From Massilia brevitalea (GTDB lineage Bacteria; Pseudomonadota; Gammaproteobacteria; Burkholderiales; Burkholderiaceae_D): a DNA stretch of 64,000 bases. The notes beneath the pieces are model-generated. The model ran no database searches. It was not told the origin of the DNA and was given only the letters and a program-made list of their open reading frames with translations. The stretch spans positions 47,705 to 111,704 of the forward strand of contig NZ_JAULSI010000016.1 of the NCBI RefSeq assembly GCF_030711405.1, in the 5' to 3' direction. The position numbers and the translations under genes were made by a program. This document shows positions 1 to 8,400 of the stretch, piece by piece; position 1 is the stretch's first letter, and each line of letters begins with the position of its first letter.

Positions 1-1455
1 ACCGCCGAAGACGTGACCGATCTGCTGCCCGAGGAAACGCGCGACATCTGCATCCGCGCCGCGCGCACCATCGGCCTGGACGTGGCCGGCATCGACATCA
101 TCTGCCAGGACATCGCGCAACCGCTGCGCGAACAAAAGGGCGGCATCATCGAAATGAACGCCGCTCCCGGCATCCGCATGCACCAGTACCCGAGCCGCGG
201 CACCCCGCGCGACGCCGGCGCTGCCATCGTCGAGGCCCTGTTCGGCCAGGACGACGGCCGCATCCCGACCGTCGCCGTGACCGGCACCAACGGCAAGACC
301 ACGACCTCGCTGCTGATCGCCCACACCGCGCGCCTGACCGGCCAGCGCACCGGCGTCACCACCACCGAAGGCGTGTACATCGACGGCCAGCGCATCATGG
401 AAGGCGACTGCACCGGCTACCGCTCGGCGCGCGCCGTGCTCACCTCGCCGGAAGTCGACTTCGCGGTGCTGGAAACGGCGCGCGGCGGCATCCTGAAACG
501 CGGCCTGGCCTACGACAAGTGCGACGTGTCGGTGGTGCTGAACATCTCCAGCGACCACCTGGGCCTGGACGGCGTCGATACCGTCGAGGAGCTGGCCAGG
601 GTGAAAGCCGTGGTGGCCCAGCGCGCCTCGCGCGCCGTGGTGCTGAACGCCGAGGACGACTACTGCGTGGCCATGGCCAGGGACCTGCTTGCCGATGTCG
701 AGGTTCTGTACTTCGCACTCGATGCCGACAATCCGGTGCTGCTGCGCCACCTGGAGTCGGGCGGACGCGGCGTCTACCTGCAGGACAATACCGTGGTGCT
801 GGCCACCGACGCGCGCCACGAAGCCCTGGTCGACGTGCGCCAGATGCCGGTGTCGCTGAACGGCTGCGCGCGCTACAACATCGCGAATGCGCTGGCGGCC
901 ACCGCGGCGCTGGCGGCTTCCGGCTTCGGCAACCCCGAAATCGTGGCCGGCATGCGCAGCTTCGTCTCCGACAGCAAGCACAACCCGCTGCGCTCGAATT
1001 TGTTCGACGTCGACGGCGTGACCGTGATCGTCGATTACGCGCACAACTGCGCGGCCTACGCGGCGCTGGCCGAGACCGCGCGTGCCATGACGCCGGGGCG
1101 CGTGGTGGGCGTGGTGGCCGCGCCCGGGGACCGGCGCGATGCCGACCTGGTCGACATCGGCCGCACCTGCGCCGCCGGCTTCGACGAGCTGGTGGTGTAC
1201 GAGACCGAGAACCGCGGCCGTGCGGCGGGCAGCGTGGCCGATTTGCTGGTGCAGGGCGCGCGCCTGGGCCGCATCGCCGGCGACCATCTGCTGTGCGAGC
1301 TGGACGTGCACAAGGCGATCCGCGCCGGCCTGGCGCTGTGCCAGCCGGGCGATGTGCTGGTGTTCGGCTGCGGCTCGTCGATCTCGGAGCTGACCGAGGC
1401 GCTGCGGCCGACCAAGCCGGAAATCGCGCGCCGGATCGAGGCGGAAGCGGTGTAA
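1..1455 (+). CDS. cphA: Cyanophycin synthetase, C-terminal part (5' end outside window)
   Basis: Cyanophycin synthetase makes the storage polymer multi-L-arginyl-poly-L-aspartate from ATP, Asp and Arg in the cytoplasm. The reading frame is open from base 1, so the gene starts upstream of the window; the visible 484 codons hold the end of the ATP-grasp domain (an IIEMNAAPGIRMH segment near codon 55) and the whole Mur-ligase-like domain with its GTNGKTTT P-loop near base 285. The text matches the gene at 1844-4477 along its full visible length at roughly two-thirds identity by eye, so the two are paralogues. It ends just before a strong hairpin terminator. Whether this copy is the CphA or the CphA' (CphA2-like) form cannot be decided without the N-terminal part. 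Confidence 0.93.
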   Translation, partial: TAEDVTDLLPEETRDICIRAARTIGLDVAGIDIICQDIAQPLREQKGGIIEMNAAPGIRMHQYPSRGTPRDAGAAIVEALFGQDDGRIPTVAVTGTNGKTTTSLLIAHTARLTGQRTGVTTTEGVYIDGQRIMEGDCTGYRSARAVLTSPEVDFAVLETARGGILKRGLAYDKCDVSVVLNISSDHLGLDGVDTVEELARVKAVVAQRASRAVVLNAEDDYCVAMARDLLADVEVLYFALDADNPVLLRHLESGGRGVYLQDNTVVLATDARHEALVDVRQMPVSLNGCARYNIANALAATAALAASGFGNPEIVAGMRSFVSDSKHNPLRSNLFDVDGVTVIVDYAHNCAAYAALAETARAMTPGRVVGVVAAPGDRRDADLVDIGRTCAAGFDELVVYETENRGRAAGSVADLLVQGARLGRIAGDHLLCELDVHKAIRAGLALCQPGDVLVFGCGSSISELTEALRPTKPEIARRIEAEAV

Positions 1456-1477
1456 TATCTCGCTTGAGAGAGTGACG

Positions 1478-1504
1478 GCGGCCCTGCGGGGCCGCTTTTT
1501 TTTT
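1478..1504 (+). terminator. Rho-independent terminator after the first cphA
   Basis: A 7-bp GC stem (GCGGCCC / GGGCCGC) with a 4-base loop is followed by nine T residues, 22 bases after the cphA stop codon. Confidence 0.9.
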
Positions 1505-1606
1505 GTCGCGCGGATGTGACGGGGTCGGGTGGGGTGTGTTTTGGTGGGGACGACTCCCCACCCTGCGAACGGGCCCATTGGCACGCTGCGCGGCGATGCT
1601 ACTGTG

Positions 1607-1757
1607 GTAGGGTGGGCACTCGTGCCCACGCGGTTTCTTGCTTGATCGTCGGCGCTGCTGCTGCAAACCGATCCGTCTGCTCGGCGATCTCGTATGTTGG
1701 CATATCGTGGGGCACGTCATCGGTACAACCGCGTGGGCACAAGTGCCCACCCTACGA
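1607..1757. repeat. REPIN-like doublet of inverted palindromic repeats (copy 1)
   Basis: Two copies of a palindromic element, core GTGGGCAC-N2-GTGCCCAC, lie in inverted orientation: GTAGG...CGCGGT at 1607-1634 and its reverse complement, ACCGCG...CCTAC, at 1728-1755, separated by about 93 bases. The same doublet occurs at 48721-48916 and 52128-52320. This is the layout of REP doublets (REPINs), extragenic elements mobilised in trans by RAYT transposases; no RAYT gene is present here. The 1456-1843 spacer holds only this element and the two flanking terminators. Confidence 0.75.
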
Positions 1758-1795
1758 TTCACAACGGCCAACGATGATTTACAACCATCGCCAAT

Positions 1796-1824
1796 AAAAA
1801 AAGGCTCCGTTTCCGGAGCCTTTT
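1796..1824 (-). terminator. Terminator after the second cphA (minus strand)
   Basis: An inverted repeat (GGCTCC-GTTTCC-GGAGCC) is flanked by an A-run on the left and TTTT on the right, so it can act on both strands; on the minus strand it sits directly after the stop of the 1844-4477 gene and is followed by seven T residues. Confidence 0.85.
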
Positions 1825-1843
1825 CCCTACGATACTGGAGTAC

Positions 1844-4477
1844 TCAAACAGTCTGCGCAGCAATCCTGTCCGCACTCTCCGGATCATCTAACCGCAGCGC
1901 ATCGATGAACACCTGCAGCGACGAGCCGCACGCAAACACCAGCACATCCCCTGCACTGCACAGGCTCAGGCCGTGACGAATCGCCTTGTCGACTTCGATC
2001 TCGCGGTGCAGCGTATCCGACGGCCCCACTACGTTCTCGGCGCCCTGGATGATCAGGTCCACCGCCCCGCCCACCGGGCGTCCGCGGCTTTGCGATTCGT
2101 ACACCACCAGCTCGTCGAAACGCTCGCCGCAGACCTCGCCGATCTGGATCAGATCGCTGTCGCGGCGGTCGCCAGGTGCGGTGACGATGCCGATTAGTTG
2201 CCCCGGCAGCAGCGCGCGCGCCATTTCGGCCAGGGCAGCGTAGGCCGCCGCATTGTGCGCGTAGTCGACGATCACGGTCACGCCGCGTACGTCGAACACG
2301 TTGGTGCGCAGCGGATTGGTCTTGCTGTCCGAGACGAAAGTCGACAACCCGGCCGCGATTTGCGTGTTCGAGAAGCCCGAAGCCATCAGCGCCGCTGCAG
2401 CGGCCAGCGCGTTGGCGATGTTGTAGCGCGCGCGGCCGCCGTAGCTGGCGGGCATGCTCTCGACGCGCATCAGTTCCAGCTGGCGCATGCCGTCGGCGAT
2501 TACGATGGCGTTGTCCTGGAAATAGGTGCCGCGCCCGCCGTCCTCGATGTGCTTGAGCAGCACCGGATTCTCCGGCTCCATCGAGAAGAACACGACCTCG
2601 GCGCCCGGCTTGGCGCGGCGCACCATCGCCACGCACAGCGCGTCCTCGGCGTTCAGCACCAGCGCGCGCGAAGCCGACGACGCGACCACCGCCTTCACCT
2701 GCGCCAGGTCCTCGATGGTCTCGACCCCGTCCAGCCCCAGGTGGTCCGGCGAGACGTTCAGCACCACGCCGACGTCGCACTGGTCGAACGCCAGGCCGCG
2801 CTTCAGGATGCCGCCGCGCGCCGTTTCGAGCACGGCGAAGTCGACGTCCGGGGCGGAGAGCACGGTGCGCGCCGACCAGTAGCCGGTGCAGTCGCCCTTG
2901 ACCAGGCGCTTGCCGTTGACGAACACGCCCTCGGTGGTGGTGACGCCCGTGCCCAGGCCGGCCACGCGCGCGGCGTGGGCGATCATCAGGGTGGTGGTGG
3001 TCTTGCCGTTGGTGCCGGTCACGGCGACCAGTGGAATGCGCCCGTTCGATGGCCCCATCAGGCCGTCGACGATGGCTTCGCCGGCGTCGCGCGGCGCGCC
3101 CTTGCTCGGGTGCTGGTGCATGCGGATGCCCGGCGCGGCGTTGACTTCGATGACGGCGCCGCCCTGCTCGTCCAGCGGCTGGGAGATGTCGTGGCAGACG
3201 ATGTCGATGCCGGCCACATCCAGCCCGATCTTGCTGGCGGCGCGCACGCACAGGGCGCGCGTGGTTTCCGGCAGCAAATCGGTCACGTCCTCGGCGGTGC
3301 CGCCGGTGGAGAGGTTGGCGTTGCTGCGCAATTCGACGCAGACGCCGGCGGCCGGCACGGCGTCGGGCACATAGCCCTGGCGGCGCAACATGTCCTCGGC
3401 GTGGGCGTCGAGCGCCAGGCGGGTCAGCACATTGCTGTGGCCACTGCCGCGCGACGGGTTCTGGTTCTCGATCTCGACCAGTTCAAGGATGGTGCTGACG
3501 CCGTCGCCGATCACATGGGCCGGGCGGCGCAGGGAGGCGGCGGCGATGCGCCCGCCGGCCACCAGCACGCGGTAGTCGCGCCCTTCCACCGAGCGTTCGA
3601 CGATGATCTTGCGGCCGTACTGGCGCGCGAATTCAAAGGCCTTGGCCACGTCTTCGGGCGTGGCGCAGTTGGTGGTCACGCCCTTGCCCTGGTTGCCGTC
3701 GAGCGGCTTGAGGGCGACCGGCTTGCCGACGCGGCGCGCCACGCGCTGGGCTTCCTCGACGGTGGTGACGGTAGCGCCTTCCGGCACGGGCACGCCGGCT
3801 TCCATCAGCAGCGCCTTGGTCAGCTGCTTGTCGCTGGCGATCTTCACGGCGACGTAGCTGGTGTCGCCGGTGGTGGTCGCCTGCAGGCGCTTTTGCTTCG
3901 AGCCCCAGCCGAGCTGGAACAGATTGGCGTCGTCGGTGATGCGCGAGGTCGGGATGCCGCGCTCGTGGGCCGCGGCCAGTACCGCCGCGGTGCTGGTGCC
4001 GATCGCATAGCGCGACGCGAGCGAACGCAGTTCCTTCAGGCGCGACTCGATATCGAACTCCTCGCCCAGCGCCAGCGCCGTGACCAGGTCGACCGCCAGC
4101 TGGAAGGCCGGCTCGGCCAGCTTCTCGACGGCGTACTGGACAACGATGCGGAACTGGCCCGGACGGCCGGCGCTGGGGCGGGTGCGGCCATACACCACCA
4201 GCGGGCCGGCCATCGATTGCAGGGTCAGGGTCACCTGCTCGACCACGCGCGCGAGATAGGTGCCGGCGCGCAGGCGCTGGGCGAAGCCGCCGGACTGGCC
4301 GGTCGGCAGCGGCTGGCCGTGCAGCGAAGGCAGCATGGCCAGCAGCGCCTCGTTGAAGCCGGGGATGTCTTTCGAGGAGACGCCGTACAGGTCTTCCAGG
4401 TCGATGACGCTCAGCAGGCAGGGGGTATCGGCGTGGAGGTTGGGGCCACGGAGGAATCGTTGTTCAAGGATGTGCAC
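1844..4477 (-). CDS. cphA: Cyanophycin synthetase, complete
   Basis: Full-length cyanophycin synthetase of 877 residues, close to the usual 870-900. Order of parts: an N-terminal domain (about 1-160); an ATP-grasp domain with the KPLDGNQGKGV nucleotide loop near residue 255 and the IEVNAAPGIRMH segment just before residue 480; then a Mur-ligase-like domain with the GTNGKTTT P-loop near residue 488, which together add Asp and Arg to the growing polymer. The start is GTG; no better upstream start is visible and the Shine-Dalgarno sequence (AGGGAC) is weak. It converges on the paralogue at 1-1455; betaproteobacterial cphA pairs are more often tandem. No cyanophycinase gene (cphB) is seen in the window. 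Confidence 0.96.
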   Translation of the reverse strand: MHILEQRFLRGPNLHADTPCLLSVIDLEDLYGVSSKDIPGFNEALLAMLPSLHGQPLPTGQSGGFAQRLRAGTYLARVVEQVTLTLQSMAGPLVVYGRTRPSAGRPGQFRIVVQYAVEKLAEPAFQLAVDLVTALALGEEFDIESRLKELRSLASRYAIGTSTAAVLAAAHERGIPTSRITDDANLFQLGWGSKQKRLQATTTGDTSYVAVKIASDKQLTKALLMEAGVPVPEGATVTTVEEAQRVARRVGKPVALKPLDGNQGKGVTTNCATPEDVAKAFEFARQYGRKIIVERSVEGRDYRVLVAGGRIAAASLRRPAHVIGDGVSTILELVEIENQNPSRGSGHSNVLTRLALDAHAEDMLRRQGYVPDAVPAAGVCVELRSNANLSTGGTAEDVTDLLPETTRALCVRAASKIGLDVAGIDIVCHDISQPLDEQGGAVIEVNAAPGIRMHQHPSKGAPRDAGEAIVDGLMGPSNGRIPLVAVTGTNGKTTTTLMIAHAARVAGLGTGVTTTEGVFVNGKRLVKGDCTGYWSARTVLSAPDVDFAVLETARGGILKRGLAFDQCDVGVVLNVSPDHLGLDGVETIEDLAQVKAVVASSASRALVLNAEDALCVAMVRRAKPGAEVVFFSMEPENPVLLKHIEDGGRGTYFQDNAIVIADGMRQLELMRVESMPASYGGRARYNIANALAAAAALMASGFSNTQIAAGLSTFVSDSKTNPLRTNVFDVRGVTVIVDYAHNAAAYAALAEMARALLPGQLIGIVTAPGDRRDSDLIQIGEVCGERFDELVVYESQSRGRPVGGAVDLIIQGAENVVGPSDTLHREIEVDKAIRHGLSLCSAGDVLVFACGSSLQVFIDALRLDDPESADRIAAQTV

Positions 4478-4600
4478 GAGGATGTCCCTATCGTTCTCTA
4501 ATTAGTATGTTGAAGCTGATGCGTTTGGGTCTTGTTGCGGATACGGAGACAGCCGGTGCGCTCCCAGCGGACGCACCGGCTGCCGAAAACGTGCAAGCGC

Positions 4601-6064
4601 TTAGATATCGAGCAGCTTGGTGTACATGCGCGTCGCCATCAGGCCGGCCGCGCTGTGGTGGTGGGCCGGCGACATCAGTTCGCCCAACAGCTGCATCGCC
4701 TCGCTCTTGCCGGCGGCGCCGGCCACCTGCTGTTCGAGCAGCGCCAGTTCGTTGCCGGTTTCCAGGTCGCGGCCGGCGCGGCGGCGGATCAGGCCGCGCT
4801 CCGGGAAGCTGCTGCTGCGGTCCTGGTGCTGGCTCAGGTTGTCCATGGTGCGCTGGCGCGCGCGGTGGGTCAGCATGCGCGGCTCCCTGGCGCCTTCCCG
4901 GCCGTCCGGCGCCGACAGGATCCAGTCCTTCAGCACCTGCTGTTCGTAGGCGCTGAACACGCCGAACATCTCGGCGCGCTCGCCGTGGATCAGGCGCCAG
5001 AAGCGGCTGTTCTCCACGTCTTCGCCGCGCTTGATCCAGCCGGCGCCCTCCAGCGCAGTCAGGAAGCCCGGCACCTGGGCCGGCACCGCCAGCCAGTCGT
5101 TGACCGAGCGGCCGGCCACGCGGCAGTAGTCCGAGTGCATGTTCTTGCCGACCACGGCCTTCTGCACCAGGATGTCGACCAGCTCGTCCTGCAGGTCGAA
5201 GTCGGCGATCACGGAATTCGTGCTGGCGCCCAGTTCGTTCAGGCGGTAGCCGTCGAGCACGCGGCGGTAGAACGCGGCGCGGTCGCCCACGCGCGGCATC
5301 AAATCGACCAGGGCCTGCACGGCTTTCTGGGCGTGGCCGGTGGCGGCGTTGTCGACCGTCACGTGCAGCGTGAAGTAATACGGGTCGATGCCGAATTCGT
5401 TCAGCTCGTACGAGGTGATCAGCAGGTGCAGCGGCAATTGCTCGTAGCCGAGGTTGTAGCCGATGATCTCAGGCAGGAAGCGGTCGCCGCTGTGGCCGAG
5501 GGCCAGCTGGATCGCGCCTTGCAGGAAGTGGTTGTCGCTCAGTTGCTCCCAGCCGTCGCAGGCGTGGGTGGCCAGCAGCTTGCGGTAGATGGTCACGTGG
5601 TTCTTGTCCGGCACGCCTTCGCCCAGCTCTTCGAGGTAGGTCTTGATGAGCGGATGGAAGTCCGGGTTGTCCCAGTGGCGCAGCATGCCGTACAGCCAGG
5701 CGCCGTCGACCAGCTTGGTCGGCGCGGCCGCCTTCAGGAAGTTCAGGGCATGGGCGCGGTTGCCGAAGTAGCGGCGCGGGGCGCCGGCCTTGCGCGCGTT
5801 CAGGTAGTCGCGGTATTCGAGGCCGACGGCGTCGGTACGGGCCTGGATCCAGGCCGGCAGTTGCGCCAGCGTGGGCGGCAAGTCGGCGGGAATCGCCTGG
5901 ACGGCGGCGATCTGTTCGCGCAGGAAGGCTTCGGCAGCGCGGGCATGGCCCAGCGGGTCGGCCTGGAGCCCGAAATACAGGTCCTTGGCCGGCGTTGCCG
6001 CCTGATGGGCGGCAGTGCTGGCGCGGGCGACTTCAGGAACATCGGTAACGTACGAAGGCGTCAT
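4601..6064 (-). CDS. Haem-oxygenase-like iron-containing redox enzyme
   Basis: 487 residues, resembling the iron-containing redox enzyme (Haem_oxygenas_2, HDO) superfamily, whose members bind a non-haem di-iron centre in a haem-oxygenase-like helical fold and oxidise amino acids, fatty acids or other small molecules. The supporting stretch lies near residues 215-250: a YELNEFG segment followed by FTLHVTVD and TGH, which fits the E...H...D...H ligand pattern of the family. No signal peptide or membrane segment is visible, so a cytoplasmic enzyme is likely. It lies downstream of the promoter side of cphA on the same strand, with about 120 bases between, and is divergent from the FAD monooxygenase. 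The substrate is unknown; an amino-acid substrate is only a guess from the neighbouring cyanophycin gene. Confidence 0.65.
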   Translation of the reverse strand: MTPSYVTDVPEVARASTAAHQAATPAKDLYFGLQADPLGHARAAEAFLREQIAAVQAIPADLPPTLAQLPAWIQARTDAVGLEYRDYLNARKAGAPRRYFGNRAHALNFLKAAAPTKLVDGAWLYGMLRHWDNPDFHPLIKTYLEELGEGVPDKNHVTIYRKLLATHACDGWEQLSDNHFLQGAIQLALGHSGDRFLPEIIGYNLGYEQLPLHLLITSYELNEFGIDPYYFTLHVTVDNAATGHAQKAVQALVDLMPRVGDRAAFYRRVLDGYRLNELGASTNSVIADFDLQDELVDILVQKAVVGKNMHSDYCRVAGRSVNDWLAVPAQVPGFLTALEGAGWIKRGEDVENSRFWRLIHGERAEMFGVFSAYEQQVLKDWILSAPDGREGAREPRMLTHRARQRTMDNLSQHQDRSSSFPERGLIRRRAGRDLETGNELALLEQQVAGAAGKSEAMQLLGELMSPAHHHSAAGLMATRMYTKLLDI

Positions 6065-6374
6065 GGAATGCAGGTCCGGTTCTTGTTGATTGATTACCAG
6101 AATTATCCAGACTGGGCTTTTCGAGGTGAATCGGCACGCGTGCCCCCAAGGTGTAAGACAGGGATTACAAACGTATCAAAGTGTTAACGTAAAGCATTTT
6201 TATGCTTGTTTTTGGATCAATTCGCGCGCAAGATGCCCAATTCGTGGGCACGCGCCATTGTTTTGTGCTTGCGCTGCACGCACGGGGTGCGCGCGGGAAC
6301 TCAAGTGCAGGCATGACGGGTCTAATCGTTTGAAGAGCCGGCAATCCTTCCGGCGCGGCCGATGGAGGTGTGCG
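6065..6374. other. Divergent intergenic region
   Basis: This AT-richer spacer separates two divergent genes and must hold both promoters, although I cannot place convincing -35/-10 pairs. It contains a 12-bp palindrome GGCACGCGTGCC at 6133-6144 and a small hairpin AAGCAT-TTTT-ATGCTT followed by GTTTTT at 6192-6213. The hairpin looks like a terminator but no plus-strand gene ends before it. Confidence 0.4.
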
Positions 6375-7913
6375 ATGACGCAATCCCAGGTCCTGATCGT
6401 CGGCGCCGGCCCCAGCGGCCTGGTGCTGGCGCTGTGGCTGAACCGCATGGGCGTCGACGTGCGCATCGTCGACCAGGCGCCCGGCCCCGGCACCACCTCG
6501 CGCGCGCTGGCCGTGCAGGCGCGCACGCTCGAACTCTACCGCGAGCTCGACCTCACCCTGCCCGTGCTCGACGACGGCTATGCGGTCGAGGCCTTCAATG
6601 TCTGGGCCGAGGGCGAGCACAAGGCGCGCATCGAGCTCGGGGCGATTGGCGCCGGCGTCACGCCCTACCCCTTCCTGCAGATCTACCCGCAGGACCGGCA
6701 CGAGCGCATGCTGTGTTCGCGCCTGCAGGCGGCCGGCGTGCAGGTCGAGCGGCAGTGCACGCTGGAAGGCTTTCGCGAGGACGGCGATGCGGTCGTCGCC
6801 CAACTGCGCAACGCGGCCGGCAACGAGGAGCAGTGCGAGGCGCGCTACATCGTCGGCTGCGACGGCGCGCGCTCGAAGGTGCGCGAGATCATCGGCGCCG
6901 GCTTCCCCGGCGGCACCTACCGCCAGGTGTTCTACGTGGCCGACATCGAGGGCGAGAGCCCGGCCCTGAATGGCGAACTGAACATCGACCTCGACGAATC
7001 CGACATCCTGGCCGTGTTCGCGATGGCGCCGCGCGGGGCCGGGCGCCTGGTCGGCACCGTGCGCGACGAGCGCGCCGACCATGCCGAAACGCTGAGCTTT
7101 GCCGACGCCAGCGGCCGCGCCATCGACAATTTGATGATCAGCGTGCACAAGGTAAACTGGTTCTCGACCTACCGCGTGCACCACCGCGTGGCCGAGCGCT
7201 TCCGGCGCGGGCGCGCCTTCCTGGTCGGCGACGCCGGCCACATCCACAGCCCGGCCGGCGGCCAGGGCATGAACACCGGCATCGGCGACGCCATCAACCT
7301 GGCCTGGAAACTGGCCGCCGTGGTGCAGGGCCGCGCGCCCGACGCCCTGCTCGACAGCTACGAGGTCGAGCGCCTGCCATTTGCGCGGCGCCTGGTCGAC
7401 ACCACCGACCGCGTATTCAGCTTCATTACCGCCGACGGGCCGGTAGCCGAGATCGTGCGCACCGGCGTGGCGCCGCGCCTGCTGCCGCTCCTGGCCAGGC
7501 TGCCGTTCACGCGCGAGTTCTTTTTCCGCACGATTTCGCAGACGGTGATCCATTACCGCCATGCGCCGCTGAATGCGGGCACGGCCGGCAAGACCCATGG
7601 CGGCGACCGCCTGCCCTGGGTCCGCTTCGGCGACGGGGATACGGCGCCGGACAACTACGCCCCGTTGCCCAAACCGGCATGGCAGGCCCACGTGTACGGG
7701 CAGGCGCAACCCGAGCTGATGCAATGGTGCGACCGCCAGCGCGTGACGCTGCGCCAGTTCGCATGGAGCGACGCCTGCGCCCACGCCGGCCTGGCGCGCG
7801 ACGCCATCTACCTGCTGCGGCCGGACACCTATGTCGGGCTGGCGGCCGGCACGCCATCGATCGGAGCGCTCGACGAGTACCTGCGTGCGAATGCGCTCAC
7901 GCTGCACCATTAA
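6375..7913 (+). CDS. FAD-dependent monooxygenase (PheA/TfdB family)
   Basis: 512 residues. The start at 6375 is preceded by GGAGGTG at the right distance, so upstream in-frame codons are not used. The N-terminus has the FAD-binding GAGPSG motif (near residues 10-16); a second FAD motif, GDAGHIHSPAGGQGMN, lies near residues 285-300 and is typical of class A flavoprotein hydroxylases that use NAD(P)H and O2 to hydroxylate aromatic or polyketide substrates. The C-terminal third carries the short thioredoxin-like tail of the phenol hydroxylase branch. A small unknown gene follows 144 bases later. The substrate cannot be told from the sequence. Confidence 0.88.
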   Translation: MTQSQVLIVGAGPSGLVLALWLNRMGVDVRIVDQAPGPGTTSRALAVQARTLELYRELDLTLPVLDDGYAVEAFNVWAEGEHKARIELGAIGAGVTPYPFLQIYPQDRHERMLCSRLQAAGVQVERQCTLEGFREDGDAVVAQLRNAAGNEEQCEARYIVGCDGARSKVREIIGAGFPGGTYRQVFYVADIEGESPALNGELNIDLDESDILAVFAMAPRGAGRLVGTVRDERADHAETLSFADASGRAIDNLMISVHKVNWFSTYRVHHRVAERFRRGRAFLVGDAGHIHSPAGGQGMNTGIGDAINLAWKLAAVVQGRAPDALLDSYEVERLPFARRLVDTTDRVFSFITADGPVAEIVRTGVAPRLLPLLARLPFTREFFFRTISQTVIHYRHAPLNAGTAGKTHGGDRLPWVRFGDGDTAPDNYAPLPKPAWQAHVYGQAQPELMQWCDRQRVTLRQFAWSDACAHAGLARDAIYLLRPDTYVGLAAGTPSIGALDEYLRANALTLHH

Positions 7914-8057
7914 GAAGGCGCCATCAGCGTCGAATTGACGAGCGGCAAAGCTGCGCCGCCCTGCCGCGTTTGCGTGGAAGATGAAGCCATCGCGGGCGGC
8001 CGGGCCCCGCAGGCAGGGCACCGGCCGGCGCCATTCGTCAACCAGCATTGGAGCACC

Positions 8058-8336
8058 ATGGACCTTACTGTCAACAACACCACCACTTCCGCCGTCCTCG
8101 TCACCGTCTTCGCCGAACTCCAGGACGGCAGCTTCGTCGCCAAGGTCATGCCCGAAACCGGCGTGCCCTACACGCCCTACTGGGAAAACGAGATCGACCA
8201 GGTAATCGTCTACATCTCGCCGGACGAGGAGCAGCTGGCCGCCATCCTGGCTGCCCTCAACGAGCGCCGCCTGCCGTTCAAGGATTTGCAGAACTACGGT
8301 TCGGTGGCCGGCGGTACTTCGATTATCCCGGTCTGA
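8058..8336 (+). CDS. Small conserved-looking protein of unknown function
   Basis: 92 residues, acidic, no signal peptide or membrane segment, and no domain I recognise. The chosen ATG has a GGAG eight bases upstream; the frame continues upstream but that part has poor protein-like composition. The text is rich in beta-prone residues at the start (TVNNTTTSAVLVTVFAEL) and has a helical middle (DEEQLAAILAALNE). It follows the FAD monooxygenase on the same strand and a GC hairpin (8347-8363) lies after its stop. Confidence 0.6.
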   Translation: MDLTVNNTTTSAVLVTVFAELQDGSFVAKVMPETGVPYTPYWENEIDQVIVYISPDEEQLAAILAALNERRLPFKDLQNYGSVAGGTSIIPV

Positions 8337-8346
8337 GCGTACAAGG

Positions 8347-8363
8347 CCCCGGGTTGCCCGGGG
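8347..8363. terminator. Possible shared terminator hairpin
   Basis: A perfect 7-bp stem CCCCGGG-TTG-CCCGGGG lies between the ends of two convergent genes. It lacks a proper T-run (only TT then CC), so termination is possible but not shown. Confidence 0.35.
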
Positions 8364-8400
8364 TTCCTGCCCTCATCCGCGCGCGCCTCAGTCCTACGCT

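Noticed and set aside
6192..6213. Terminator-like hairpin AAGCAT-TTTT-ATGCTT with T-run
   Set aside because: No plus-strand gene ends before it and the stem is only six AT-rich pairs; kept as a note in the intergenic entry.
6133..6250. Degenerate REP-like pair (GGCACGCGTGCC and TGCCCA-ATTCG-TGGGCA)
   Set aside because: Only parts of the core palindrome match and the GTAGG and CGCGGT flanks are missing, so it was not counted as a fourth doublet.
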